A DNA stretch of 64,000 bases, taken from contig NZ_JAMJPK010000005.1 in assembly GCF_023554995.1 (NCBI RefSeq), forward strand, positions 186,001-250,000, in the 5' to 3' direction. Positions 22,247 through 33,048 of this stretch are shown here, piece by piece. The DNA is from Halomonas gemina (GTDB lineage: Bacteria; Pseudomonadota; Gammaproteobacteria; Pseudomonadales; Halomonadaceae). Each line of letters starts with the position of its first letter. The first letter of the stretch is position 1. Below the pieces are notes generated by a model. The model had not been told where the DNA came from and searched no databases. It worked only from the letters and a program-made list of their open reading frames with translations. The translations under genes and the position numbers were made by a program.

Positions 22247-23619
22247 GCGCCGGCCTGCAAACCCTCGCCGAGGTCGCCGCGGCCCTGGGCCTGCCGGCAC
22301 CGGCCGAGGATCTGCCCATCGGCGCGATCGTCACCGATACCCGCCGCTTGACCCCGGGCAGCCTGTTCGTGGCACTCAAGGGCGAGCGCTTCGATGCCCA
22401 CGACTTCCTGGACCAGGCGCGGGAGGCCGGGGCGGTGGCGGCGGTGGTCGAGGGAGCGGCGCAGCGACCGCTGGACGACCCGCTCCCCCGGCTGGTAGTG
22501 GCCGACACCCGGCTGGCCCTTGGGCTGCTGGCGCGTGCCCGGCGGCGGGCCTGGGGCGGCCCCCTGGTCGCCGTGACCGGCAACAGCGGCAAGACCACGG
22601 TCAAGCAGATGCTGGCGACCCTGCTTGAGCAGAGCGGGTCGACGCTGGCCACCCAGGGCAACCTGAACAACGACATCGGCGCGCCCCTGACTCTGCTGGC
22701 GCTGGAGCCCGGGCACCGCCAGGCGGTGGTGGAACTGGGTGCCAACCATCTCGGCGAGATCGCCTGGACCACGGCCCTGGCCGAGCCCCGGGTGGCGGTG
22801 ATCACCAACGTCACCGGGGCCCACCTGGGCGAGTTCGGCGGCATGGGCCGTATCGCCCAGGCCAAGGCGGAGATCCTGGCCGGCCTGCCGGCCGACGGCG
22901 TGGCGGTGCTCAACCGCGACGATGCCTTCTTCGCCACCTGGGCGAGCCTGGCGGCGCCCCGCGAGGTGCTCGACTTCGGCCTGGATGCGCGCGCACGCCT
23001 GCGGGCCGTCTCGCTGGCCTGTGACGCCGTCGGGCGCTATGCTTTCTCGCTTGTCCGGGACGGCCGCGAGATCGGCCGCGTCCGGCTGGCCTTGCTGGGG
23101 CGCCACAACGTGGCCAATGCCCTGGCGGCCGCGGCCGCGGCCCTGGCCATGGGGCTGGGGGAGCGCGAGGTGCTGGCCGGGCTCGAGGCCGTGGCACCGA
23201 TGCCGGGCCGGCTGAGCGTCGTGGAGGGCCTCAATGGCTCGCGGCTGCTGGACGATACCTATAATGCCAACCCCGGCGCGGTGAAGGCAGCGCTCGATGT
23301 CCTGGTGACGCTGCCCGGCCCGCACTGGTGCCTGCTGGGCGCCATGGGAGAACTGGGGGGCGAGTCCGACCGGCTGCACGCCGAGCTCGGGCACTACGCG
23401 CGGGAACGGGGAATCGACTTCCTGGGTACCCTCGGCGAGCCGGCGAGACCGGCCAGCCGGGCCTTCGGCGAAGGCGGGGTCCATTTCGACGATCGGGAGG
23501 CGCTGATGCGCCACGTCCTCCACCATCTACCGTCCCGGGCCAGCGTGCTGGTCAAGGGCTCGCGCAGCGCCGGCATGGAACGAGTCGTGGCGGCCCTGCG
23601 CTCGGATGCTTCAAGGTGA
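22243..23619 (+). CDS. murF: UDP-MurNAc-tripeptide:D-Ala-D-Ala ligase
   Basis: This 458-residue Mur ligase attaches the D-Ala-D-Ala dipeptide to complete the UDP-MurNAc-pentapeptide. The P-loop VAVTGNSGKTTVKQML, the central ELGANHLGEIAWTT and the C-terminal LLDDTYNANPGAVKAAL blocks identify it. It overlaps murE by 4 bp and is followed by mraY after 9 bp. Confidence 0.98.
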   Translation: MSAGLQTLAEVAAALGLPAPAEDLPIGAIVTDTRRLTPGSLFVALKGERFDAHDFLDQAREAGAVAAVVEGAAQRPLDDPLPRLVVADTRLALGLLARARRRAWGGPLVAVTGNSGKTTVKQMLATLLEQSGSTLATQGNLNNDIGAPLTLLALEPGHRQAVVELGANHLGEIAWTTALAEPRVAVITNVTGAHLGEFGGMGRIAQAKAEILAGLPADGVAVLNRDDAFFATWASLAAPREVLDFGLDARARLRAVSLACDAVGRYAFSLVRDGREIGRVRLALLGRHNVANALAAAAAALAMGLGEREVLAGLEAVAPMPGRLSVVEGLNGSRLLDDTYNANPGAVKAALDVLVTLPGPHWCLLGAMGELGGESDRLHAELGHYARERGIDFLGTLGEPARPASRAFGEGGVHFDDREALMRHVLHHLPSRASVLVKGSRSAGMERVVAALRSDASR

Positions 23620-23628
23620 ACGCGATAC

Positions 23629-24711
23629 ATGCTGCTCTTTCTGGCTGACTTCCTGGCGCAATTCCAGAGCGCCTTCAACGTCTTCAACTATCTGACCCTA
23701 CGCATGATCCTGGGGACCCTGACCGCCCTGGTGCTCTGCCTGTGGCTCGGGCCGGTGATGATCCGCCGCCTGGTGGAGCGCCAGATCGGCCAGGCGGTGC
23801 GCGACGACGGTCCCCAGTCCCACCTCTCCAAGGCCGGCACCCCCACCATGGGCGGTGCCATGATTCTGATGGCGATCGCCGTGAGCACCCTGCTGTGGGG
23901 CGATCTGACCAACCACTACGTCTGGCTGGTACTGGCGGTGACCCTGGGCTTTGGCGCGATCGGCTGGGTGGACGACTACCGCAAGGTGGTGGAGAAGAAT
24001 CCCCGCGGCCTGCCGGCGCGCTGGAAGTACTTCTGGCAGTCGCTGATTGGCGTGGCGGCCGCTGTGCTGCTCTACGTCACCGCCGCCTCGCCGGTGGAGA
24101 CCAGCCTGATCGTGCCGCTGTTCAAGGAGTTCGTGCTGCCGCTGGGGGTGTTCTACATGGTGCTCACCTACCTGGTGATCGTCGGCAGCTCCAACGCGGT
24201 CAACCTCACCGATGGCCTCGATGGCCTGGCGATCATGCCCACGGTGCTGGTGGCCATGGGCCTGGCGGTGTTCGCCTATGCCACCGGCAACACAGTGTTC
24301 GCCGACTACCTGCAGATCCCCTTCATTCCCGGGGCGGGCGAGCTGGCCGTGTTCTGTGCCACCATCGCCGGGGCCGGTCTGGGCTTCCTGTGGTTCAACA
24401 CCTACCCGGCCCAGGTCTTCATGGGCGACGTGGGGGCCCTGGCACTGGGCGCGGCCCTCGGCGTGGTGGCGGTGATCGTGCGCCAGGAGATCGTGCTGTT
24501 CATCATGGGCGGCATCTTCGTCATGGAGACCGTCTCGGTGATCCTGCAGGTGGGCTCCTACAAGCTCACCGGGCGGCGCATCTTCCGCATGGCGCCGCTG
24601 CACCACCACTACGAGCTCAAGGGCTGGCCCGAGCCGCGGGTCATCGTGCGCTTCTGGATCATCACCGTGGTGCTGGTGCTGATCGGCCTGGCCACCCTCA
24701 AGGTCCGCTGA
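23629..24711 (+). CDS. mraY: phospho-MurNAc-pentapeptide transferase
   Basis: This 360-residue polytopic inner-membrane enzyme makes lipid I from undecaprenyl phosphate and UDP-MurNAc-pentapeptide. About ten membrane spans are apparent. Conserved polar loops include [30 protein letters not shown] and the C-terminal [12 protein letters not shown]. An AAGGTGA ribosome site overlaps the murF end. A 38-bp gap precedes murD. Confidence 0.98.
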   Translation: MLLFLADFLAQFQSAFNVFNYLTLRMILGTLTALVLCLWLGPVMIRRLVERQIGQAVRDDGPQSHLSKAGTPTMGGAMILMAIAVSTLLWGDLTNHYVWLVLAVTLGFGAIGWVDDYRKVVEKNPRGLPARWKYFWQSLIGVAAAVLLYVTAASPVETSLIVPLFKEFVLPLGVFYMVLTYLVIVGSSNAVNLTDGLDGLAIMPTVLVAMGLAVFAYATGNTVFADYLQIPFIPGAGELAVFCATIAGAGLGFLWFNTYPAQVFMGDVGALALGAALGVVAVIVRQEIVLFIMGGIFVMETVSVILQVGSYKLTGRRIFRMAPLHHHYELKGWPEPRVIVRFWIITVVLVLIGLATLKVR

Positions 24712-24749
24712 TCCCCAGGGGCCGATTCGCCATCCGCAAGGAGCTCAAC

Positions 24750-26126
24750 ATGGTCAAGGTGCCGAAGGGAACGACGCTGGTGGTCGGGCTCGGGCTCTCC
24801 GGGCGGGCCATCTGCCGTCACCTCGCTCGGCTCGGCGTGCCCTTCATGGTCGCCGATACCCGTGCCGCACCGCCGGGCCTGGCGGACTTCCAGGCCGCGC
24901 ATCCCGCTACCCAGGTCCACTGCGGTCCGCTCACCGACCTGGACCTCTCCGAGGTGGAGGAGGTGGTGGTCAGCCCCGGCGTCGACCCGCACACGCCGGG
25001 CCTCGAGGCGCTGGCGGGGCGCACCCGCGAGGCCACCGGTGAGCCGGCGCTGGTGGGGGAGATCGCGCTCTTCGTGCGCGCGGCCCGCGCGCCCATCGCC
25101 GCCATCACCGGCGCCAACGCCAAGTCCACCGTGACCACACTGGTGGGCGAGATGGCCCGCGAGGCCGGGGTGCGGGTGGCGGTGGGCGGCAACCTGGGGA
25201 CCCCGGCGCTCGACCTGCTGGCGGCGGCTCCCGACGCCGAGCTCTTCGTGCTGGAGCTCTCCAGCTTCCAGCTCGAGACCACCCCCTGCCTGGGGGCCGA
25301 GACGGCGGCCTTCCTCAACCTCTCCGAGGACCACCTGGACCGCCATGGCGACATGGCAGGCTACCGGGCGGCGAAGCTGGGCATCTTCCGCGGCGCCCGG
25401 CACGGCGTGATCAATGCCGATGATCCCTGGACCTGGCCCACGGTGTCGCTGCCGGCCCTGGATCGCTTCACCACCCGGGCGCCCGAGGGTAACGACTGGG
25501 GCATCGCCCGGCGCGCCGGGCGTGACTGGCTAATGCATGGGGGGGAGCCGCTGCTGCCCGCCGACGAGATGCGCCTGCCGGGACGCCACCACCAGGCCAA
25601 CGCCCTGGCGGCGCTGGCCATGGGCCACCGCCTGGGCTTGCCGCTCGCGGCCATGCTCGAGGTGCTGCGGCGCTTTCCCGGGCTGCCCCATCGTGGCGAG
25701 CTGGTGGCGCTGATCGAGGGAGTGCGCTGGATCAACGACTCCAAGGGCACCAATGTCGGCGCCACTTTGGCCGCCATCGAGGGGCTCGGGCCGACTCTCG
25801 AGGGGCGCCTGATCCTGCTGGCCGGCGGGGTGGGCAAGGGGGCCGACTTCCATCCCCTGGCAGCGCCCCTGGCGCGTTACGGCCGCGAGGCGATCCTCTT
25901 CGGCCGGGATGCCGGGCGCCTGGAACAGGCCCTGCGTGATCGGCTGCCGGTGACCCGGGTCGAGGACCTGCAGGCCGCCCTGGCACGGGCGGTGGAGATC
26001 GCCGCGCCCGGGGACTGCGTGCTGCTGTCACCGGCCTGTGCCAGCCTCGACCAGTTCGCCGACTACCAGGCGCGTGGCGAGGCCTTTCGCCGGGCGGTCA
26101 AGCGCCTGGCCGGGGAGGCGGCATGA
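24750..26126 (+). CDS. murD: UDP-MurNAc-L-alanine:D-glutamate ligase
   Basis: This 458-residue Mur ligase adds D-Glu to UDP-MurNAc-L-Ala. The N-terminal Rossmann segment TTLVVGLGLSGRAICRHL, the P-loop ITGANAKSTVTTLVG and the later INDSKGTNVGATLAAIEG block are visible. The ATG at 24750 lies after AAGGAG; a much longer in-frame opening upstream is antisense-free but crosses mraY and was rejected. The stop overlaps the ftsW start (ATGA). Confidence 0.98.
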   Translation: MVKVPKGTTLVVGLGLSGRAICRHLARLGVPFMVADTRAAPPGLADFQAAHPATQVHCGPLTDLDLSEVEEVVVSPGVDPHTPGLEALAGRTREATGEPALVGEIALFVRAARAPIAAITGANAKSTVTTLVGEMAREAGVRVAVGGNLGTPALDLLAAAPDAELFVLELSSFQLETTPCLGAETAAFLNLSEDHLDRHGDMAGYRAAKLGIFRGARHGVINADDPWTWPTVSLPALDRFTTRAPEGNDWGIARRAGRDWLMHGGEPLLPADEMRLPGRHHQANALAALAMGHRLGLPLAAMLEVLRRFPGLPHRGELVALIEGVRWINDSKGTNVGATLAAIEGLGPTLEGRLILLAGGVGKGADFHPLAAPLARYGREAILFGRDAGRLEQALRDRLPVTRVEDLQAALARAVEIAAPGDCVLLSPACASLDQFADYQARGEAFRRAVKRLAGEAA

Positions 26127-27331
26127 AGCGGCTATCCCGCCTGCGCCAGCGGCTGAGCACCGCCGATCAACCCTTCGACGGCTGGCTGGTGCTGGCCTCC
26201 TTCGCGCTGCTGCTGATCGGCTGGGTGATGGTGACCTCGGCGTCCAGCGAGGTGGCCTCGAGCCTCACCGGCAATGCCTGGTACTTCAGCCTGCGGCACG
26301 GCATCTTCCTGCTGGTGGCGCTGGCCGTCGCGGCGCTGGCCCTGCGGGTGCCGCTGGCCTGGTGGAAGGCCAACGGACCGCTGCTGCTGCTGGTGGGGCT
26401 GATCCTGCTGCTGCTGGTGCTGCTGGTGGGGCGCGAGGTCAACGGCAGCCGCCGCTGGCTCTCCGTGCCGGGCCTGCCCTTCAACCTGCAGGCCTCCGAG
26501 GTCGCCAAGTTCTGCCTGATCGTCTACCTGGCCGGCTACCTGGAGCGCTTCCTGCCCCAGGTGCGTCGCCAGTGGGGGGCCTTCCTGCGCCCCCTGGCGG
26601 TGATGGCGGTGATCGCGGCGCTGCTGATCCTCGAACCCGACTACGGTGCCGTGGTGGTGATGACCGGCGCGGTGATGGGCATGTTGCTGATGGCCGGCGC
26701 CCCCTGGGGGCGCTTCCTGGTGCTGTTGCTGCTGGTGGGCGCCCTCGGGGCCCTGGCCGCCGTGGCCGAACCCTACCGGATGGCGCGCCTGACCAGCTTC
26801 GCCGATCCCTGGGCCGACCAGTTCGCCAGCGGCTACCAGCTGACCCAGGCGCTGATTGCCTTCGGGCGCGGGCACTGGCTGGGCATGGGGCTGGGCAACA
26901 GCGTGCAGAAGCTGTTTTACCTGCCGGAGGCCCACACGGACTTCGTCTTCGCGGTGCTCGCCGAGGAGCTCGGCCTGCTGGGCGCCATCGCCGTGGTCGG
27001 GCTCTTTGCCCTGCTGGTCTGGCGCGCCATGGCGGTGGGGCGACGGGCCGAACTCGCCGGCCTGGCCTTCGCCGCCTACCTCGGCTATGGCGTCGCCCTG
27101 GTCATCGGGGCTCAGGCCTTCATCAACATCGCCGTGAGCACCGGGATGCTGCCGACCAAGGGGCTGACTCTGCCGCTGCTGAGCTACGGCGGCTCGAGCC
27201 TGGTGGTGAGCTGCCTGATGATGGCGCTGCTGCTGCGCGCCGACATCGAGACCCGCCAGGCCGTGCGTCGGGCCAGGCACACGGCGTCCCAGGCGCCATC
27301 GACCCCCAGGACACAAGGACGCGCAACATGA
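26123..27331 (+). CDS. ftsW: septal peptidoglycan glycosyltransferase FtsW
   Basis: This 402-residue SEDS-family polytopic protein polymerises lipid II together with FtsI at the septum. Ten hydrophobic spans are visible. The conserved Asp-containing stretch LEPDYGAVVVM and the C-terminal GLTLPLLSYGGSSLVVS signature are intact. It overlaps both neighbours by 4 bp (ATGA), implying tight translational coupling with murD and murG. Confidence 0.98.
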   Translation: MKRLSRLRQRLSTADQPFDGWLVLASFALLLIGWVMVTSASSEVASSLTGNAWYFSLRHGIFLLVALAVAALALRVPLAWWKANGPLLLLVGLILLLLVLLVGREVNGSRRWLSVPGLPFNLQASEVAKFCLIVYLAGYLERFLPQVRRQWGAFLRPLAVMAVIAALLILEPDYGAVVVMTGAVMGMLLMAGAPWGRFLVLLLLVGALGALAAVAEPYRMARLTSFADPWADQFASGYQLTQALIAFGRGHWLGMGLGNSVQKLFYLPEAHTDFVFAVLAEELGLLGAIAVVGLFALLVWRAMAVGRRAELAGLAFAAYLGYGVALVIGAQAFINIAVSTGMLPTKGLTLPLLSYGGSSLVVSCLMMALLLRADIETRQAVRRARHTASQAPSTPRTQGRAT

Positions 27332-28416
27332 GTCGACGCGAGGGACGCCGCGTACTGATCATGGCCGGCGGTACCGGCGGCCACGTCATTCCGGCCCTGT
27401 CGCTGGCCCGCGGGCTGGCGGCGCAGGGCGTGCAGGTCGCCTGGCTGGGTAGCCCGCGCGGCATCGAGAACCGCCTGGTCCCCGAGGCCGGCATCCCGTT
27501 GCATCGCATCGCGGTGAGCGGGCTGCGAGGAAACGGCCTGGCCGGCTGGCTGCTGGCCCCCTTCAACCTGGCCCGGGCGATCTGGCAGGCGGGGCGGGTG
27601 ATCCGCGACGTCGACCCCCAGCTGGTGGTCGGGCTGGGCGGCTTCGCCAGCGGGCCGGGCGGCCTGGCGGCCTGGCTGGCCCGACGGCCCCTGGTCATCC
27701 ACGAGCAGAACGCCGTGGCGGGGCTCACCAACCGGGTGCTGTCACGCCTGGCACGACGCGTCTTTGCCGCCTTTCCCCAGGCCTTCCCCGGCCGGGCCGA
27801 GGTGGTCGGCAACCCGGTGCGCGACGAGATCGCCCGACTCGGAGAGGCCCCGCGACGCGCGGATGAGATGGCCGGGCGGCGCCTGCGGCTGCTGGTAGTG
27901 GGCGGTTCCCTGGGGGCGCAGGCCCTCAACGAGCGGCTGCCCGAGGCGCTCGCCCGGCTGCCCGAGGCCCGTCGCCCCGAGGTGCGCCACCAGGCCGGCC
28001 GCGACAAGGACGCGACGACCCGCGACGCCTACCGCGAGCAGGGTATCGAGGCAGAGGTGACGGCCTTCATCGACGACATGGCCGGCGCCTACGCCTGGGC
28101 CGACCTGGTGGTGTGTCGCGCCGGCGCCCTGACCGTGGCGGAGCTGGCCGCCGCCGCCAAGCCGGCGCTCTTCGTGCCCTTTCCCCACGCGGTGGACGAC
28201 CACCAGACGGCCAACGCCGGGGCCCTGGTCGACGAGCAGGCGGCGCGACTGATGCCCCAGCAGCAGATGAGCGCGGCGACGTTGGCCGAGTGCCTGGCGT
28301 CGCTGCTGGACCCCGACACACTCGCCACCATGGCGGCACGGGCGCGTGCCTGTGCCCATCTCGATGCCGTCGAGCGCCTGGTGGCCGGTTGCATGGAGAC
28401 AGGCTTTGAGCGATGA
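27328..28416 (+). CDS. murG: lipid II synthase (UDP-GlcNAc transferase) MurG
   Basis: This 362-residue GT28 glycosyltransferase converts lipid I to lipid II at the inner face of the membrane. The N-terminal [15 protein letters not shown] loop, [12 protein letters not shown], and the UDP-GlcNAc region [21 protein letters not shown] match the family. The ATG at 27328 overlaps the ftsW stop. murC begins shortly after its end. Confidence 0.98.
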   Translation: MSRREGRRVLIMAGGTGGHVIPALSLARGLAAQGVQVAWLGSPRGIENRLVPEAGIPLHRIAVSGLRGNGLAGWLLAPFNLARAIWQAGRVIRDVDPQLVVGLGGFASGPGGLAAWLARRPLVIHEQNAVAGLTNRVLSRLARRVFAAFPQAFPGRAEVVGNPVRDEIARLGEAPRRADEMAGRRLRLLVVGGSLGAQALNERLPEALARLPEARRPEVRHQAGRDKDATTRDAYREQGIEAEVTAFIDDMAGAYAWADLVVCRAGALTVAELAAAAKPALFVPFPHAVDDHQTANAGALVDEQAARLMPQQQMSAATLAECLASLLDPDTLATMAARARACAHLDAVERLVAGCMETGFER

Positions 28417-28444
28417 CACCCTCGGACCGGTTCCCGGTCAGGCC

Positions 28445-29887
28445 ATGCCCACCCACCCCGGACGGGGGCTGGGCATGCGTCGTATCCGGCGCATCCATTT
28501 CGTCGGCATCGGCGGTGCCGGCATGTGCGGCATCGCCGAGGTGCTGGCCAACCAGGGCTATGCGGTCAGCGGCAGCGACCTGAAGGCTTCACCGGTGGTG
28601 GCTCGCCTGCGCCAGTGCGGCATCCGCGTGGCCATCGGCCACGCCGCCGAGCATGCCGCGGATGCTGACGTGGTGGTGGTCTCCACCGCGGTGGACGAGA
28701 CCAACCCCGAGATCCGCTGGGCCCACGAGCATCGCGTGCCGGTGGTACGCCGCGCCGAGATGCTCGCCGAGCTGATGCGCTTCCGCCACGGCATCGCCGT
28801 GGCCGGCACCCACGGCAAGACCACCACCACCAGCCTCACCGCGACGCTGCTCGGTGAGGGCGGACTGGATCCCACCTTCGTGATCGGCGGACGGCTGACC
28901 AGTGCCGGTACCAATGCGCGGCTGGGGGAGGGCGACTACCTGGTGGCGGAGGCCGACGAGTCGGATGCCTCCTTCCTGCACCTGCAGCCCATGGTGGCAA
29001 TCGTCACCAACATCGATGCCGATCACATGGCTACCTACGGCGGCGACTTCGAACGGCTCAAGGCCACCTTCATCGAGTTCCTGCACAACCTGCCGTTCTA
29101 CGGCCTGGCGATCCTGTGCATCGACGATGCCCAGGTGCGTGGCCTGCTCGACCGCGTCAGCCGCCAGTTCGTCACCTACGGCTTCAGCGAGGATGCCGAT
29201 TACCGAATCGAGGGCTTCGTCCAGCAGGCCGGCGAGGTGCGTTTCACCGCGGTGCGCCCCGAGGGGCTGGCGCCGCTTGAGGTGCGCCTGGCCATGCCGG
29301 GGCGCCACAATGCGCTCAACGCCCTGGCGGCGATTGCCGTGGCCAGCGACGCGGGGGTCGATGACGACGCCATCCTGCGGGGCCTGGCGAGCTTCGAGGG
29401 GGTGGGGCGACGCTTCCAGGTGCATGGTCACTTCCCGGCCCCGCAGGGCGGGGGCGAGGTGATGCTGGTGGACGACTATGGCCACCATCCCCGCGAGGTC
29501 GCCATGGTGATCGACGCCGTGCGCGCCGGCTGGCCCGAGCGGCGCCTGGTGATGGTCTACCAGCCGCACCGCTACTCGCGCACCCGGGACCTCTACGAGG
29601 ACTTCGTGCGGGTGCTGGCCGGGGTCGACACCCTGCTGCTGCTCGACGTCTACAGCGCCGGGGAGGCGCCGCTTCCCGGCGCCGACGGGCGCACCCTGGC
29701 GGGCTCGATCCGCCAGCGCGGAGCGGTCGACCCGATCTTCGTCCAGGACAAGAGCGAGCTGACGGAGCTGCTCGCCAGGGTGCTGCGTCCCGGCGATATC
29801 CTGATTACCCAGGGAGCAGGCGACGTGGGCGGCATCGCCCAGCACCTGGCCGATGCCGCCCTGGCACTCGACGAGGTGACACTATGA
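28445..29887 (+). CDS. murC: UDP-N-acetylmuramate:L-alanine ligase
   Basis: This 480-residue Mur ligase adds the first amino acid to UDP-MurNAc. The N-terminal [18 protein letters not shown], the P-loop [19 protein letters not shown], and [10 protein letters not shown] plus YQPHRYSRT near the C-terminus are diagnostic. The start is uncertain: ATG 28445 ([10 protein letters not shown]) was chosen by analogy with Pseudomonas MurC, which also has a short extension; ATG 28475 (MRRIRRIHF) is the minimal alternative. The stop overlaps ddlB by 4 bp. Confidence 0.96.
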   Translation: MPTHPGRGLGMRRIRRIHFVGIGGAGMCGIAEVLANQGYAVSGSDLKASPVVARLRQCGIRVAIGHAAEHAADADVVVVSTAVDETNPEIRWAHEHRVPVVRRAEMLAELMRFRHGIAVAGTHGKTTTTSLTATLLGEGGLDPTFVIGGRLTSAGTNARLGEGDYLVAEADESDASFLHLQPMVAIVTNIDADHMATYGGDFERLKATFIEFLHNLPFYGLAILCIDDAQVRGLLDRVSRQFVTYGFSEDADYRIEGFVQQAGEVRFTAVRPEGLAPLEVRLAMPGRHNALNALAAIAVASDAGVDDDAILRGLASFEGVGRRFQVHGHFPAPQGGGEVMLVDDYGHHPREVAMVIDAVRAGWPERRLVMVYQPHRYSRTRDLYEDFVRVLAGVDTLLLLDVYSAGEAPLPGADGRTLAGSIRQRGAVDPIFVQDKSELTELLARVLRPGDILITQGAGDVGGIAQHLADAALALDEVTL

Positions 29888-30801
29888 TCCACGATGTCGG
29901 TCGGGTGGTGGTGCTCTATGGTGGGGACTCCGCGGAGCGCGAGGTGTCGCTGAAGAGTGGCGCCGCCGTGCTCGCGGCCCTGACGCGCTCGGGGGTGGAG
30001 GCCATCGGCTATGATCCCGCCGACGGCGGGCTGGTGGGGCTGGAAGCCCTGGCCCCCGACCGGGTCTTCATTGCCCTGCACGGCCGGGGTGGCGAGGACG
30101 GCACCCTGCAGGGGGCGCTGGAGCTGCTGGGCATTCCCTACACCGGCAGCGGCGTGCTCGCCTCGGCGCTGGGCATGGACAAGCAGCGCACCAAGCTGAT
30201 CTGGCAGGCGCTGGGCCTGCCGACCCCGGAGAGCGTGATGCTCGGTCCAGAGGCCGACTGGTCGGCGGTGGTCGAGCGCCTCGGCCTGCCGCTGATCGTC
30301 AAGCCGGTCCACGAGGGCTCGACCCTGGGCATCAGCATCGTCGACAGCCGCGATGCGCTGGAGGCGGCCTACCATGATGCCGCCCGCTTCGATGCACGCG
30401 TGATGGCCGAGCGCTTCGTCAGGGGGAAGGAATACACGGTCTCGCTGCTCGCGGGCGATGTCCTGCCGGCGATTCGCGTCGAGGTCCCCAGCGGCTTCTA
30501 CGACTACGAGGCCAAGTATCTCTCCGACGAGACTCGCTACCACCTGCCGTGCGGTCTGTCCGATGACGAGGAGGCCGAGCTTGCCGCACTCTGCCGCGCG
30601 GCCTTCGAGGCCGTCGGCGCCGAGGGGTGGGGACGGGTCGACGTGATGCGCGACGGTCAGGGGTGCTTCTGGCTGATCGAGGTCAATACCGTGCCGGGGA
30701 TGACCGACCACAGCCTGGTGCCCCAGTCGGCGGCCCATGCCGGCATCGACTTCGATGCCCTGGTGCTGCGCATCCTCGCCACGGCCGGGGAGCGGCACTA
30801 G
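29884..30801 (+). CDS. ddlB: D-alanine:D-alanine ligase
   Basis: This 305-residue ATP-grasp enzyme makes the D-Ala-D-Ala dipeptide used by MurF. Family features include [18 protein letters not shown] at the N-terminus, [16 protein letters not shown], and the metal-binding [20 protein letters not shown] near the C-terminus. The serine/tyrosine pattern is that of Ala-Ala rather than Ala-lactate ligases, so vancomycin-type resistance is not indicated. It overlaps murC by 4 bp, and ftsQ starts 3 bp after its stop. Confidence 0.97.
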   Translation: MIHDVGRVVVLYGGDSAEREVSLKSGAAVLAALTRSGVEAIGYDPADGGLVGLEALAPDRVFIALHGRGGEDGTLQGALELLGIPYTGSGVLASALGMDKQRTKLIWQALGLPTPESVMLGPEADWSAVVERLGLPLIVKPVHEGSTLGISIVDSRDALEAAYHDAARFDARVMAERFVRGKEYTVSLLAGDVLPAIRVEVPSGFYDYEAKYLSDETRYHLPCGLSDDEEAELAALCRAAFEAVGAEGWGRVDVMRDGQGCFWLIEVNTVPGMTDHSLVPQSAAHAGIDFDALVLRILATAGERH

Positions 30802-30804
30802 TCC

Positions 30805-31530
30805 ATGGCGGCGCGAGGAAGCTTCGTCGGCGTACTCCTGCTGGCCCTGTTGCTGGGGGCCGGGGGGCGGGCGCTGTGGGTCTGGCTCGACCGGCCCATC
30901 GAGCGAGTCTCGGTGGGGGGCGAGCTTCACCATGTCAGTGCCGACTACCTGCGCAGCCAGCTGGCACCCCTGATTCAGGGCCAGACCTGGCTATCCGTCG
31001 ATCTGCCCGCGCTGCGCCAGCAGGCCCGGGAAGTCGGCTGGTTGGCCGAAGTGCGCGTCAGCCGCGAGTGGCCCGATGCGCTGTCGTTCGATCTGGTCGA
31101 GCAGGTGCCGGTGGCGCGCTGGAACGACGCGCAGCTGCTCAATCCCGAGGGCGAACCCTTCGCCTTCGGTCCGGTGTCGCCGCCCGCCGACCTGCCGGAT
31201 CTCGCCGGCCCGCCCGGCAGCGGGGCAGAGGTGCTGGGCTACCATGCCCGGCTCGCCGCGCAATTCGCCACCCAGGGGATCGAGGTGCGCCAGCTGCGGC
31301 TGGAGCCCCGCGGGGCCTGGCGCTTCCAGCTCGGCAGTGGCGTCTGGGTGATGCTCGGTCGCAATGATCGCCCCGCCCGCCTGGGTCGCCTGGCCGCTGC
31401 CTGGCAGCGCGAACTGGGCCCTCTGGCAGCGCACATCCGCTACATCGACCTGCGATATCCCAACGGGGTTGCCGTGGCCTGGCACGGACAGACCGAACCG
31501 GTGGAGGAAGAGTCACCGGCGGACAGTTGA
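30805..31530 (+). CDS. ftsQ: cell division protein FtsQ
   Basis: This 241-residue bitopic divisome protein has a very short cytoplasmic N-terminus, one membrane span (about residues 7-24), a POTRA domain (about 30-100, starting IERVSVGGELHHVSADYL) and the FtsQ/DivIB domain. It scaffolds FtsL/FtsB. Most gammaproteobacterial FtsQ proteins have a longer cytoplasmic tail; here only about five residues precede the span. A 194-bp gap with a promoter-like region separates it from ftsA. Confidence 0.95.
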   Translation: MAARGSFVGVLLLALLLGAGGRALWVWLDRPIERVSVGGELHHVSADYLRSQLAPLIQGQTWLSVDLPALRQQAREVGWLAEVRVSREWPDALSFDLVEQVPVARWNDAQLLNPEGEPFAFGPVSPPADLPDLAGPPGSGAEVLGYHARLAAQFATQGIEVRQLRLEPRGAWRFQLGSGVWVMLGRNDRPARLGRLAAAWQRELGPLAAHIRYIDLRYPNGVAVAWHGQTEPVEEESPADS

Positions 31531-31630
31531 AGGCGTCAGGGTACAACGCGGTTGCCCGGGCGGCATTTCGGGTGTTTCTTTCGTGACAAATTCGCCGTAT
31601 CGTGGCGGGTGATTCGGCAATCGGGCTGGT

Positions 31631-31656
31631 GGAACAACTCAAGTTGTTCCTATAAT
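31631..31656 (+). promoter_or_regulatory. palindrome plus consensus -10 box upstream of ftsA
   Basis: A 9-2-9 perfect inverted repeat (GGAACAACT, CA, AGTTGTTCC; 31631-31650) abuts a perfect -10 box TATAAT (31651-31656). There is no good -35 at 16-19 bp. The start would fall near 31663, giving a leader of about 62 nt that includes a small CCCC-TTC-GGGG hairpin (31688-31698) before the GAGGAG ribosome site. The palindrome occupies the promoter spacer, a typical operator position. Confidence 0.6.
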
Positions 31657-31724
31657 TGGCCCAAGCCTACTTTTCAGGATTAATCTTCCCCTTCGGGGTC
31701 AGGTTCGAGGAGACTTCCCGGCTC

Positions 31725-33014
31725 ATGGCAGGTCCATCCAATGTGTCCAATATGGTAGTCGGGCTGGATATCGGAACATCCAAGGTCGTGGCGATCGTGG
31801 GGCAGCCCACCGACGATGGCGGGATCGAAATCGCCGGTATCGGCTCGCATCCGTCACGTGGCATGAAGAAGGGCGTGGTGATCAACATCGAATCCACGGT
31901 GCAGTCCATCCAGCGCGCCGTGGAAGAAGCCGAACTGATGGCCGGCTGTGAGATTCATTCCGTCTATGTGGGGATCGCCGGCAGCCATATCAGTTCGATG
32001 AATTCGGATGGCGTAGTGGCCATCAAGGAGCGCGAGGTCGCCTCCTCCGACATCGACCGCGTCATCGACTCCGCCCGGGCACGGGCGATCTCGGAAGGCC
32101 AGCGTGTGCTGCATGTCCTTCCCCAGGAATTCGCCATCGATACCCAGGGGGGGATCCGTGAGCCGCTGGGCATGTCAGGCGTGCGCCTCGAGGCACGGGT
32201 CCACCTGGTGACCGCCGCCCTCAACGCCGTCCAGAACATCGAGAAGTGCGTGCGCCGCTGTGGCCTCGAGGTGGACTCGATCATCCTCGAGCAGCTGGCT
32301 TCCAGCCATGCGGTCCTCACCGAGGACGAGCGCGAGCTCGGGGTCTGCATGGTGGACATCGGCGGCGGCACCACCGACATCGCGGTATTCACCGAGGGTG
32401 CCATTCGCCACACCTCGGTGATTCCTATCGCCGGTGACCAGGTCACCAACGACATCGCCATGGCGCTGCGCACGCCCACCCAGCATGCCGAGGAGATCAA
32501 GGTCAAGTACGCCTGCGCCCTGACCCAGCTGGCCTCCAGCGACGAGATGATCAAGGTGCCCAGCGTGGGCGACCGGCCGGCCCGGGACCTCTCCCGCCAG
32601 TCGCTGGCCGAGGTTGTGGAGCCGCGTTACGAGGAGCTCTTCACCCTGGTGCGTGACGAGCTGCGCCGCAGCGGCTACGAGGATCTGGTGGCCGCCGGCG
32701 TGGTGCTTACCGGGGGTACCTCGCGCATGGAGGGGGTGGTCGAGCTGGCCGAGGAGATCTTCCACATGCCGGTCCGCATCGCCTGCCCGCAGAACGTGCG
32801 CGGGCTGGCCGACGTGGTCCGCAATCCGATTTATTCGACGGGTGTCGGTCTGCTGCATTACGCTCTACTTGAAACCCGTCAAGGGCATGGCCGTCAGGGG
32901 CCTGGAGGTATCATCCCGGCGCAACCGAGGCGTGACGACATCACCCGGCGTGACGCAGGGGAAGGGATTCCGGCGCTGGCAAGGATCAAGGGCTGGTTCA
33001 AAGGAAATTTCTGA
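31725..33014 (+). CDS. ftsA: cell division protein FtsA
   Basis: This 429-residue actin-like protein tethers FtsZ to the membrane and recruits the divisome. Phosphate-binding and actin-fold motifs are visible: [30 protein letters not shown] and [12 protein letters not shown]. The C-terminal [11 protein letters not shown] is the amphipathic membrane-targeting helix, separated by a variable linker. The ATG at 31725 ([12 protein letters not shown]) fits family length and follows GAGGAG. ftsZ starts 34 bp after the stop. Confidence 0.97.
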   Translation: MAGPSNVSNMVVGLDIGTSKVVAIVGQPTDDGGIEIAGIGSHPSRGMKKGVVINIESTVQSIQRAVEEAELMAGCEIHSVYVGIAGSHISSMNSDGVVAIKEREVASSDIDRVIDSARARAISEGQRVLHVLPQEFAIDTQGGIREPLGMSGVRLEARVHLVTAALNAVQNIEKCVRRCGLEVDSIILEQLASSHAVLTEDERELGVCMVDIGGGTTDIAVFTEGAIRHTSVIPIAGDQVTNDIAMALRTPTQHAEEIKVKYACALTQLASSDEMIKVPSVGDRPARDLSRQSLAEVVEPRYEELFTLVRDELRRSGYEDLVAAGVVLTGGTSRMEGVVELAEEIFHMPVRIACPQNVRGLADVVRNPIYSTGVGLLHYALLETRQGHGRQGPGGIIPAQPRRDDITRRDAGEGIPALARIKGWFKGNF

Positions 33015-33048
33015 CAGGGCCGCGGTCGCGGTCCAGGAGACGGGACTT

